Shown: positions 3,678 to 10,021 of the stretch, piece after piece | Layout: every line of letters begins with the position of its first letter | How positions within the stretch are numbered: position 1 is the first letter of the stretch | Assembly: GCA_001783035.1 (NCBI GenBank) | Contig: MFQK01000010.1 | Coordinates: forward strand, 1 to 10,021 | From: Candidatus Magasanikbacteria bacterium RIFCSPLOWO2_02_FULL_44_11 | Lineage (GTDB): Bacteria; Patescibacteriota; Patescibacteriia; Magasanikbacterales; GWA2-37-8 | DNA length: 10,021 nt | Direction: 5' to 3' | Notes under the pieces: generated by a model | Told to the model about the DNA's origin: nothing | The model's database searches: none | The model's input: the letters and a program-made list of their open reading frames with translations, nothing else | Program-made: the position numbers and the translations under genes

Positions 3678-5753
3678 ATGAATTTTAAATTGGAGTTCAA
3701 CTATAAACCGGCGGGCGATCAGCCCAAGGCGATAGAACAATTGACCGAAGGAATAAAAAAAGGGTTTGATCGACAAACTTTGCTTGGCGTTACCGGTTCC
3801 GGCAAAACTTTTACGATGGCAAACGTTATTCAAAATGTACAGAAGCCGACTTTGGTTATCGCGCACAATAAAACATTGGCGGCTCAGCTATGTAATGAAT
3901 TTAGGGAATTTTTTCCAAATAATGCGGTGGAATATTTTGTCAGTTATTACGATTACTATCAGCCGGAAGCGTACATGCCAAATACCGACACCTATATTGA
4001 AAAGGAAGCGATGATCAATGAAGAAATTGATCGACTACGCCACGCTTGCACGCAAGCGCTTCTGACCCGCGAAGATGTTATTATCGTGGCTTCGGTTTCG
4101 GCGATTTACGGTTTAGGTTCGCCGACCGAATATGAAAAAATTGTTTTGCATCTTCGTAAAGGCGAGGCGCTTGATCGACGTACTATGCTTGAGCAATTAA
4201 TCGCTATGCAATTTGTGCGGACCAATGCCGATTTGCGCCGCGGCCAATTCCGGATACATGGCCAGGTTTTTGAAATCATGCCGGTGAATGAAGATGCGAT
4301 TTATCGTTTTGAAATTACCAATCGCATTGAACGGATTGAATTGGTTGACAGTGTCACGAGAGCCGTCCGGCGCGAACAAGAAGATGCTTGGTTTTTTCCC
4401 GCTAAACACTATGTCGTAGGCGATTCGGCACGGGAGCGAGCCTTTAAGAGTATCCAAAAGGAATTGGAAGAGCAATTGGCATTGTTTGAAAAGCAGGGGA
4501 AGGTTTTGGAGTATGAACGTCTTAAGCGTCGCGTGCGTTATGATATTGAAATGATAAAAAATATCGGGTACTGCAACGGTATTGAAAATTATTCCCGACA
4601 TTTTGAAGAGCGTCTGGCGGGGGAGCCGCCTTTTACGCTTTTGGATTATTTCAGTCATGGTAAAAAGGATGCTTTTTTGACGGTTATCGATGAGTCGCAT
4701 GTCACCGTTTCGCAGATTCGCGGAATGTATTTTGGCGATAAGTCGCGTAAAGATACGCTGGTGGAGCACGGTTTTCGTTTGCCGAGCGCGCGTGATAATC
4801 GTCCGCTGATGTACGAAGAATTTGATGAACGTGTCGGCCAAGTGGTTTATGTTTCGGCCACGCCGAGTGAGTATGAAATAAAAGTCAGCCAACAAGTGGT
4901 GGCACAGGTAGTGCGCCCGACGGGATTGATTGACCCGGAAGTTTTAATTTTGCCGATTGTCGGCAATAAAGAAAAAGGGACAAAATCGCAAGTGGAAGAT
5001 TTAATCGTTCGCATTGAGGAACGAATCGCGCAAGGGGAGCGCGTACTCGTGACGACACTCACGAAAAAAATGGCCGAGGACTTGGCTGATTATTTAAAAG
5101 AGAAGAAAATAAAAGTATCCTATCTGCATAGCGATATTGATACATTGGAACGCATCGAAATAATTACCGATTTACGTCGTGGGAAAGTTGACGTCATTGT
5201 TGGCGTAAACTTGTTGCGGGAAGGCTTGGACATGCCGGAGGTATCATTGGTCGCGATACTCGATGCGGACAAGGAAGGTTTTTTACGGAGTGAAACAAGT
5301 TTGATCCAGACAATAGGACGCGCCGCGCGCAATGTGAACGGTCAAGTTTTGTTGTACGCCGATCAGATAACCGGTTCCATTACACGCGCGATCGATGAAA
5401 CACAACGACGTCGCACTATTCAGCTGGCTTATAATAAAGCGCACGGTATTACACCGCAAACCATTCAAAAAGCGATCCATAATTTGTTGGAAGAGTTTGG
5501 TATTACCGCCGACAAGGCCAAGCGCGGTGAGAGGGGCAAACGCGCTCGTGAGCGGAACATTGCCGAGCTCGACTTGTTGGGTGACGCCCGGCCGCTTGAA
5601 GTTATTATTAAGGATAAAGAAAACCAGATGCGCGAGGCGGCGAAGGATCTGGAATTTGAATTAGCGACTATTTTGCGCGATGAGATTCGTGAATTACGGG
5701 TGCGGGCAAAGACAACAGAGGTCAAAGAAAAGAAAAAGCGAGTTAAAAAATAA
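3678..5753 (+). CDS. uvrB: UvrB, DNA-damage-verifying helicase subunit of the UvrABC excinuclease
   Basis: Full-length UvrB of 691 residues. UvrA delivers it to damaged DNA. It opens the strands, verifies the lesion and recruits UvrC for incision. Visible landmarks: GDQPKAI (13-19), Walker A GVTGSGKT (37-44), the tyrosine-rich beta-hairpin EYFVSYYDYYQPEAYMP (85-101) that locks onto one strand, Walker B DESH (338-341) followed by FRLPSARDNRPL, helicase motif VI QTIGRAAR (544-551), and a C-terminal UVR motif (about 647-676) that contacts UvrC. The start is fixed by the conserved FNYKPAGDQPKAIEQL opening. It follows a small leader ORF by two bases and probably depends on the promoter at 3515-3543. 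All catalytic residues are present. The GC content is higher than in the cassette genes. Confidence 0.98.
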   Translation: MNFKLEFNYKPAGDQPKAIEQLTEGIKKGFDRQTLLGVTGSGKTFTMANVIQNVQKPTLVIAHNKTLAAQLCNEFREFFPNNAVEYFVSYYDYYQPEAYMPNTDTYIEKEAMINEEIDRLRHACTQALLTREDVIIVASVSAIYGLGSPTEYEKIVLHLRKGEALDRRTMLEQLIAMQFVRTNADLRRGQFRIHGQVFEIMPVNEDAIYRFEITNRIERIELVDSVTRAVRREQEDAWFFPAKHYVVGDSARERAFKSIQKELEEQLALFEKQGKVLEYERLKRRVRYDIEMIKNIGYCNGIENYSRHFEERLAGEPPFTLLDYFSHGKKDAFLTVIDESHVTVSQIRGMYFGDKSRKDTLVEHGFRLPSARDNRPLMYEEFDERVGQVVYVSATPSEYEIKVSQQVVAQVVRPTGLIDPEVLILPIVGNKEKGTKSQVEDLIVRIEERIAQGERVLVTTLTKKMAEDLADYLKEKKIKVSYLHSDIDTLERIEIITDLRRGKVDVIVGVNLLREGLDMPEVSLVAILDADKEGFLRSETSLIQTIGRAARNVNGQVLLYADQITGSITRAIDETQRRRTIQLAYNKAHGITPQTIQKAIHNLLEEFGITADKAKRGERGKRARERNIAELDLLGDARPLEVIIKDKENQMREAAKDLEFELATILRDEIRELRVRAKTTEVKEKKKRVKK

Positions 5754-5768
5754 CCCGCTCAAATGTAA

Positions 5769-5797
5769 TTGACCTAAACCGATAATTTATCTACAAT
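5769..5797 (+). promoter_or_regulatory. Promoter of the SanA-like gene, apparently leaderless
   Basis: TTGACC (5769-5774), an exact 17-bp spacer and TACAAT (5792-5797) match the sigma70 consensus at 5/6 each. The expected start point (5803-5805) coincides with the ATG at 5803, so the mRNA would have little or no 5' leader. No terminator separates it from uvrB, so some read-through from uvrB is possible. Confidence 0.65.
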
Positions 5798-5802
5798 TTT
5801 AT

Positions 5803-6420
5803 ATGCCTATGAAAAAAATTATTTTTAAAGCAATACTGATTGGAATCGGCGTGCTCGTTTTTGCCAATATGGTGATTTTGTCGTATTCGCGTTTTATTGT
5901 TAAAGATACGAGTGCCCTACCGTATCGGGAAGTGGCGCTTATTTTCGGTGGCGGTATGGAAGAAGATGGCTCGATGAATAAGATGCAGACCGATCGAGTG
6001 ATACGCGGTATTGAACTGTATAAGTCTGGCAAGGTTGATAAACTCATGATGACCGGCGATGATGGCTTTCACCACGACGATGAGGTAGGTGCTATGAAAG
6101 CCTATGCTGTGCAGGCAGGAGTTCCCGCAGAAGATATTTTGGTTGATCCGCACGGTTACCGCACCTATGAAAGCTGCTATCGTGAACGTGTTGTCTATGG
6201 TATGACGTCCACCATCGCGATTTCGCAATCGTTCCATTTGCCGCGCATCGCTTATCTATGTTCTCGTATTGGAATTAAAACCACCGGCGTCTCAGCTGAT
6301 TTACGTGATTATAACTGGAAGAATTCTTATTACAGTAATATACGTGAGGTTCTAGCCAGACTGAAAGCGGTTTGGCAGGTCGAAATCACTCGACCACAAC
6401 CAACAAGTTTAGAAAAATAA
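5803..6420 (+). CDS. SanA/ElyC/YdcF-family (DUF218) membrane protein
   Basis: A 205-residue protein with an N-terminal membrane anchor (about residues 6-28) and a soluble DUF218 domain. Motifs in order: VALIFGGGM (44-52), DRVIRGIELYKSGKVDKLMM then TGDDG (64-88), VDPHGYRTYESCYR (114-127), and AISQSFHLPRIAYLCSRIG (139-157), which is the conserved T/S-x-SFHxPRA-like core, followed by GVSAD. In Escherichia coli, SanA and ElyC affect envelope permeability and peptidoglycan or lipid-carrier metabolism, but the reaction is not established, so no function is claimed here. The charge pattern (MKKIIFK before the helix) suggests the domain lies outside the membrane. Met1 (leaderless) and Met3 are alternative starts. 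The stop codon lies inside the arm of the palindrome that begins at 6414. Confidence 0.88.
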   Translation: MPMKKIIFKAILIGIGVLVFANMVILSYSRFIVKDTSALPYREVALIFGGGMEEDGSMNKMQTDRVIRGIELYKSGKVDKLMMTGDDGFHHDDEVGAMKAYAVQAGVPAEDILVDPHGYRTYESCYRERVVYGMTSTIAISQSFHLPRIAYLCSRIGIKTTGVSADLRDYNWKNSYYSNIREVLARLKAVWQVEITRPQPTSLEK

Positions 6421-6537
6421 ATTACATAATTTTAAACAACATTTCGCAGGGCGTCCTCGCGGACGACCGAGAACGAAGCAAAAACGGCCGCGATCGGCCG
6501 TTTTATGCTGTTTGTTTAGAGTTATGTAATTTATTTT
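6414..6537. repeat. Large palindrome whose arms include both flanking stop codons
   Basis: AAAATAAATTACATAA (6414-6429) is perfectly complementary to 6522-6537. Further in, AAACAACA (6434-6441) pairs 7/8 with TGCTGTTT (6506-6513). The interior holds a CGTCC/GGACG hairpin (6452-6465), a GACCGAGAACGAAGC word and a terminator. The outer arms contain the TAA of the SanA-like gene and, on the other strand, the TAA of the lipoprotein gene, so both genes end in the same AAA-TAA-ATT sequence. Confidence 0.75.
6481..6504. terminator. Bidirectional intrinsic terminator between convergent genes
   Basis: A 10-bp perfect stem AAAACGGCCG / CGGCCGTTTT with the loop CGAT is flanked by A and T runs on opposite sides, so it can stop transcription from both directions. 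It sits between the SanA-like gene and the convergent lipoprotein gene. Confidence 0.85.
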
Positions 6538-6959
6538 ACTATCAATTTAATTTCGTTTGAGGTCTGCAAGCATTCACCATCCTTTAGTTCACAGACACGA
6601 AAATAGCGATTACCGGATTTAACTCCACTCCAAATGTATTCGCGGGTGCTGCCGACAAGGTCTTGCCAATAAGCGCCTTGTCCGACTTCGCGTCCCGGAG
6701 TAGAACCGTGAATAAGGCGAAAACGGTTTGTTGGATCCATGTTTGTCGGTGTATTCCATTGTAATTTAACTTCACCAGCATTTTCCATCGCTTCACCGCT
6801 CAAGGTAAATGCGTTGGCGGTCTGGTCTGGCGAGGCGCTTGTTTCGTTTGGTGTTTGATTTGGTTGGTTGGTCGTGGGCGTGGCAGCAGGTTGGTTACAG
6901 CCGGCTCCGATCATAACAAGTCCCATCAGTATTGAAACAACGAAACTTTTTTTCCGCAT
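6531..6959 (-). CDS. Small lipoprotein with a fibronectin type III-like domain
   Basis: A 142-residue protein. MRKKSFVVSILMGLVMIGAG then Cys21 forms a lipoprotein signal peptide. The lipobox (IGAG-C) has Gly rather than Leu at -3, which is atypical but acceptable. A low-complexity Pro/Thr/Asn/Gln linker follows (22-50), then a beta-sandwich-like domain (about 50-142) with EVKLQWNTP, YIWSGVKSGNRYFRVCEL and SNEIKL, the strand pattern of fibronectin type III repeats (Trp in strand B, Tyr-x-Arg-Val in strand F). Cys121 and Cys128 could form a disulfide. It is probably exposed on the cell surface, and its partner is unknown. An AAGGAG sequence (complement of 6983-6988) is 23 bases before the ATG, too far for a standard ribosome site, and an in-frame stop rules out a longer start. 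Confidence 0.8.
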   Translation of the reverse strand: MRKKSFVVSILMGLVMIGAGCNQPAATPTTNQPNQTPNETSASPDQTANAFTLSGEAMENAGEVKLQWNTPTNMDPTNRFRLIHGSTPGREVGQGAYWQDLVGSTREYIWSGVKSGNRYFRVCELKDGECLQTSNEIKLIVK

Positions 6960-7002
6960 AATATTTTTTTAAGAGTAAAATTCTCCTTAACACAATAGTT
7001 TT

Positions 7003-7031
7003 ACTATAAGACAAAGACGTTTTTTTAGCAA
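7003..7031 (-). promoter_or_regulatory. Promoter of the lipoprotein gene
   Basis: On the minus strand TTGCTA (7031-7026), a 17-bp spacer and TATAGT (7008-7003) match the consensus at 4/6 and 5/6. The start would be near 6997, giving a leader of about 38 nt. It is back to back with the uvrA promoter, 10 bp apart. Confidence 0.55.
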
Positions 7032-7041
7032 TAGCTATTCA

Positions 7042-7070
7042 TTGACTTATACACTTTTTTTTGATACGAT
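7042..7070 (+). promoter_or_regulatory. Promoter of uvrA
   Basis: TTGACT (7042-7047), a 17-bp spacer and TACGAT (7065-7070) match sigma70 at 5/6 and 5/6. Transcription would start near 7077 and leave a leader of about 64 nt. The leader contains a small hairpin with an ACCC/GGGT core (about 7105-7122) followed by T-rich sequence, perhaps a weak attenuator. Confidence 0.6.
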
Positions 7071-7140
7071 ACATTCGTTCTTTTCTTTATTATTCTCTTA
7101 GGTAAGACCCTTTTTGGGTTCTTTTGTCGTTTGTGTCGGT

Positions 7141-9726
7141 ATGCAGGAAAAAATAGTCATTAAAGGCGCGCGCGAGCATAATTTAAAAAATATCTCGCTC
7201 GAGCTGCCGCGCAATAAAATGGTTGTGTTTACGGGATTGTCCGGATCGGGCAAATCCAGTTTGGCGTTTGATACGATTTTTGCGGAAGGCCAGCGTCGGT
7301 ATATTGAAAGCTTATCGGCCTATGCCCGCCAATTTTTGGGCGGTATGCAAAAACCGGATGTGGATGAAATAGAAGGATTGTCGCCGGCAATTTCCATTGA
7401 CCAAAAAGCCCACAGTGCCAATCCGCGTTCGACCGTAGCGACCATCACTGAAGTCTATGATTATTTGCGCATACTTTATGCCCGCATCGGGCAGCCTTAT
7501 TGTCCGCTTGATGGCACTAAAATTGAAAAGATGACGCTCGACCAGATGATCGCTACGATTGTGAAGGCGATCAAAAAAGAACAGGCGACCGGAAAAGGCA
7601 AAGAAATATCCATTATGGCTCCGGTTGTCCGCGGCCGTAAAGGCGAATATTATCAGATGCTTTATGATATTTATAATTCCGGTTATCTGGAAGTGCGCGT
7701 GGATGGTGAAATTAAAAGTTTGCGCGAACGGATCATTTTATCCAAAAATAATAAACACATCATCGAGGTAATCGTGGATAGATTTTCCGGCAACTTGGAA
7801 TATCTGACGACCAAAGACGGGGAGCAACGGCTGGCGGAGGCGGTGGAAAACGCGATCGATTTATCCAACGGGTTGTGTACCGTGATTTATCCAAATGGCC
7901 AGGAACATATTTATAGTACGGAATATTCTTGTCCGATTGATGGTTTCAGTTTTCCCGAAATCGAGCCCCGATTGTTCAGTTTCAACAGTCCTTATGGTTA
8001 TTGTGAAACTTGTACGGGACTCGGTACTAAGGAGCTTTTTAGCGAAGAAGAATGTCCGGTCTGTAACGGCAAACGTTTAAACAATACGGCGTTGAGCGTC
8101 AAAGTGGGCGGTAAAAATATTTGGGAGGCCACTACCTTAATGATCGGAGAAGCGCGGGAATTTTTCGCGCAGGTGGAAATGGATCTTAATAAGTCGGAGC
8201 ACGAAATTGCCGGTGTGATATTGAAAGAAATCGGCAATCGCTTGCAGTTCATGTTTGATGTCGGTCTACACTATTTAAGTTTACATCGTAAGGCCGGCAC
8301 ATTATCTGGCGGTGAGGCGCAACGCATTCGTTTGGCTTCGCAAGTTGGTACCAAATTGGTTGGCGCTTTGTATGTGCTCGATGAACCGACTATCGGTCTT
8401 CATCAAAGGGACAATGATCATTTGGTGAAAACATTGCGCAGTTTATGTGATGTCGGTAACACTATTATTGTTGTCGAACATGATGAAGATACTATTTTAA
8501 CAAGTGATTGGCTGGTTGATTTTGGTCCCGGCGCCGGCAAGCATGGTGGAGAGGTTGTCTTTTCCGGTCCGCTTAATATTATTTTGTCCGGCAAACAGGG
8601 AAAGTCGCAACGCGATGAGGAAACAAAATGCGCCATCCTGGGCAGCGCGAAAGATTCTTTGACCGGTAAATATTTGCGCGGCGAAATGAAAATTGCGATC
8701 CCGTCTGAACGGCGTAAGGTTGATCGGGCGACCCCGTTTATTAAAATTAAAGGAGCTGAGGAGCATAATCTTAAAAAGATTAATGTCGACATTCCCTTGC
8801 GCAGGTTTGTGTGTTTGACGGGCGTGTCAGGTTCCGGCAAGTCCACGCTCATGCACGATATCTTGCAACAAGCGATGACGAATACGTTTTATCGTACCAG
8901 TCGCCGTGTTGGCAAGCACCAGAAGATTACCGGAACTGAGTATCTTGATCATATGGTCACCATCGATCAAAGTCCGATCGGCCGCACTTCTCGTTCCAAT
9001 CCCGCCACGTATACAAAAGCGTTTGATCATATCCGAGATCTGTTTGCTGAAACTCCGGAGGCAAAAATCAGGGGTTATAAAATCGGTAAATTCAGTTTTA
9101 ACGTGCCGGGGGGACGGTGTGAAAATTGTGAAGGCAAGGGTATTATAGAAATTGAGATGCATTTTTTGCCGAGCGTGGAAATTGTCTGCGACGTTTGCAA
9201 AGGCAAACGATTTACGAATGAAATTTTGCAAGTGCATTATAAGGGAAAGAATATTGCCGATGTCCTGAATATGACTATCGAAGATGCGGAAGATTTTTTT
9301 ATGGATATTCCGATGGTTAATGATAAATTAAAATTATTGAACCAGGTGGGATTAAGTTATTTGACACTTGGCCAATCGGCCACGACTTTATCAGGCGGTG
9401 AAGCGCAGCGTATTAAATTGAGCCGCGAACTGTCCAAGCGTAGTACGACGAAAACACTGTATTTACTCGATGAACCGACGACCGGCCTTCATTATGATGA
9501 CGTACGAAAGCTGTTGGAGGTTTTGCAGCGCTTGGTTGGACAAGGCAATACGGTCATGGTCATTGAACATAATCTTGATGTTATTAAATGCGCCGATTGG
9601 ATTATTGACCTCGGTCCAGAAGGGGGAGACAAAGGTGGGCAGGTGATCGCTACCGGCACTCCCGAGGAAGTTGCTAAAAAGACAGCAAGTTTCACGGGGC
9701 ATTATTTAAAGAGGGTTTTAAAATGA
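7141..9726 (+). CDS. uvrA: UvrA, DNA damage-recognition ATPase of excinuclease, lacking the insertion domain
   Basis: UvrA dimers scan DNA, recognise distortions and load UvrB. The ATG at 7141 (MQEKIVIKGAREHNLKNI) matches the family start; an upstream in-frame TTG at 7114 has no conserved extension. Length is 861 residues, against about 940-950 in well-studied UvrAs. Landmarks: Walker A GLSGSGKS (32-39), a UvrB-binding region (about 125-245), signature LSGGEAQRIRLASQVG (388-403), Walker B YVLDEPTIGLH (411-421), second Walker A GVSGSGKS (561-568), zinc module C660-x2-C663-x19-C683-x2-C686, second signature at 750 and Walker B YLLDEPTTGLH. Two oddities: the first zinc module reads CPID (264-267) where the second Cys is expected, and only 13 residues separate C291 (CETC) from C305 (CPVC), so the roughly 100-residue insertion domain is absent. 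The inter-domain linker has about 16 extra residues near 485-500. It has its own promoter and is followed by uvrC. Confidence 0.98.
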   Translation: MQEKIVIKGAREHNLKNISLELPRNKMVVFTGLSGSGKSSLAFDTIFAEGQRRYIESLSAYARQFLGGMQKPDVDEIEGLSPAISIDQKAHSANPRSTVATITEVYDYLRILYARIGQPYCPLDGTKIEKMTLDQMIATIVKAIKKEQATGKGKEISIMAPVVRGRKGEYYQMLYDIYNSGYLEVRVDGEIKSLRERIILSKNNKHIIEVIVDRFSGNLEYLTTKDGEQRLAEAVENAIDLSNGLCTVIYPNGQEHIYSTEYSCPIDGFSFPEIEPRLFSFNSPYGYCETCTGLGTKELFSEEECPVCNGKRLNNTALSVKVGGKNIWEATTLMIGEAREFFAQVEMDLNKSEHEIAGVILKEIGNRLQFMFDVGLHYLSLHRKAGTLSGGEAQRIRLASQVGTKLVGALYVLDEPTIGLHQRDNDHLVKTLRSLCDVGNTIIVVEHDEDTILTSDWLVDFGPGAGKHGGEVVFSGPLNIILSGKQGKSQRDEETKCAILGSAKDSLTGKYLRGEMKIAIPSERRKVDRATPFIKIKGAEEHNLKKINVDIPLRRFVCLTGVSGSGKSTLMHDILQQAMTNTFYRTSRRVGKHQKITGTEYLDHMVTIDQSPIGRTSRSNPATYTKAFDHIRDLFAETPEAKIRGYKIGKFSFNVPGGRCENCEGKGIIEIEMHFLPSVEIVCDVCKGKRFTNEILQVHYKGKNIADVLNMTIEDAEDFFMDIPMVNDKLKLLNQVGLSYLTLGQSATTLSGGEAQRIKLSRELSKRSTTKTLYLLDEPTTGLHYDDVRKLLEVLQRLVGQGNTVMVIEHNLDVIKCADWIIDLGPEGGDKGGQVIATGTPEEVAKKTASFTGHYLKRVLK

Positions 9727-9744
9727 TCAGATTGAATTGTATTT

Positions 9745-9842
9745 CATGGCATTCAATGGCATTTTGAGCGGGTTCGACGACCGCAGTCGTCGCCCTGAGG
9801 CCTCGCGGCCGAGGAAAGCGAAAAATGCTGTTGAATGCCATG
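9745..9842. repeat. Large palindrome between uvrA and uvrC
   Basis: CATGGCATTCAA (9745-9756) plus GCATTTT (9759-9765) pair with 9822-9842, leaving two mismatched positions in 21. The interior carries two GC-rich hairpins, CGACGAC/GTCGTCG (9775-9792) and GGCC/GGCC with the loop TCGC (9799-9810), then GAGGAAAGCGAAAAA. There is no long T run after the stem, so it is at most a partial terminator. It may instead modulate read-through into uvrC or protect the uvrA mRNA. Its core resembles that of the palindrome at 6414-6537. It fills most of the 153-bp gap between uvrA and uvrC. Confidence 0.75.
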
Positions 9843-9879
9843 TCCGTTCAAAGTACCATTATAAGTCCATTGGATAAAT

Positions 9880-10021
9880 ATGTCGTTACTAATTAATGGA
9901 CAATTTAATAAGCGAATAGAGATGTTGCCCGATGAACCGGGAATTTATCTTTTTTATAATGTCCACGGTGAATTAGTGTACGTTGGCAAAGCGACATCGC
10001 TCAAGAGTCGGGTGACGAGTT
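9880..10021 (+). CDS. uvrC: UvrC, N-terminal fragment (GIY-YIG nuclease domain)
   Basis: ATG at 9880 opens a frame that runs off the right edge after 47 codons. Residues 13-47 show the start of a GIY-YIG domain: [20 protein letters not shown] followed by [13 protein letters not shown]. The GIY and YVG tripeptides and the Lys after Gly are in the usual positions for UvrC (LPxxPGvYxF...YVGKAxxLrxRV). UvrC makes the 3' incision with this domain and the 5' incision with a later RNase H-like domain, which is outside the window. The neighbouring uvrA and the LP-x2-PG start favour UvrC over a stand-alone GIY-YIG protein. GGAT at 9872-9875 is a weak ribosome site. No separate promoter was found, so transcription may come through the palindrome from uvrA. 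Confidence 0.9.
   Translation, partial: MSLLINGQFNKRIEMLPDEPGIYLFYNVHGELVYVGKATSLKSRVTS

Noticed and set aside
4197..4895. Long antisense ORFs within uvrB and uvrA (also 8418-8852 and 8827-9237)
   Set aside because: They mirror conserved codons of uvrB and uvrA, show no recognisable domain, and are explained as shadow frames.
7114..7140. Nine-residue N-terminal extension of UvrA from an upstream TTG
   Set aside because: The extension is not conserved in UvrA, overlaps a small leader hairpin, and the ATG at 7141 starts exactly where the family starts.
9865..9901. GTCCATT/AATGGAC stem-loop enclosing the uvrC start codon as a translational switch
   Set aside because: Only seven base pairs with a 23-nt AT-rich loop, which is too weak to claim a regulatory role from one sequence.

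Overview
The window looks like a bacterial chromosome segment, most probably from a Candidate Phyla Radiation (Patescibacteria) organism. That placement is inference. It rests on compact spacing, few Shine-Dalgarno sequences, an unusually short UvrA, and uvrB, uvrA and uvrC lying close together in one direction. The standard genetic code fits all intact genes.

Positions 1-3493 form an AT-rich accessory block with every cargo gene on the minus strand. It holds the start of a VOC/glyoxalase-fold protein, a secreted or membrane-anchored hypothetical protein, a small membrane-anchored hypothetical protein and a SAM-dependent methyltransferase. The genes are separated by palindromic sites that begin with ...AAC and end with GTT.... 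For each unit, the first bases are the reverse complement of the 3' site of the same unit (8/8, 7/8 and 9/9 matches). That is the expected signature of integron gene cassettes with attC sites. No integrase gene is in the window, so the block is read as a putative integrase-less cassette array, or the proximal end of one, abutting the uvrB promoter. Its sites share an unusual architecture. One site (site B) has been split by a 1319-bp IS4-family element with 16-bp terminal inverted repeats and a 9-bp target duplication. The transposase of this element carries one in-frame TAG.

Positions 3494-3677 are a divergent regulatory region. A minus-strand -10 box facing the cassettes overlaps a plus-strand promoter facing uvrB. 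They are followed by a 31-codon leader ORF that ends two bases before uvrB, and by an exact 10-bp direct repeat with a 20-bp period.

Positions 3678-10021 are core genome: uvrB, a SanA/YdcF-like (DUF218) membrane protein with its own apparently leaderless promoter, a convergent small lipoprotein, uvrA, and the first 47 codons of uvrC. UvrA, UvrB and UvrC together carry out nucleotide excision repair: UvrA loads UvrB on damage and UvrC incises. This UvrA lacks the insertion domain and one cysteine of the first zinc module. Two large intergenic palindromes (6414-6537 and 9745-9842) have locus-specific outer arms but related GC-rich cores.
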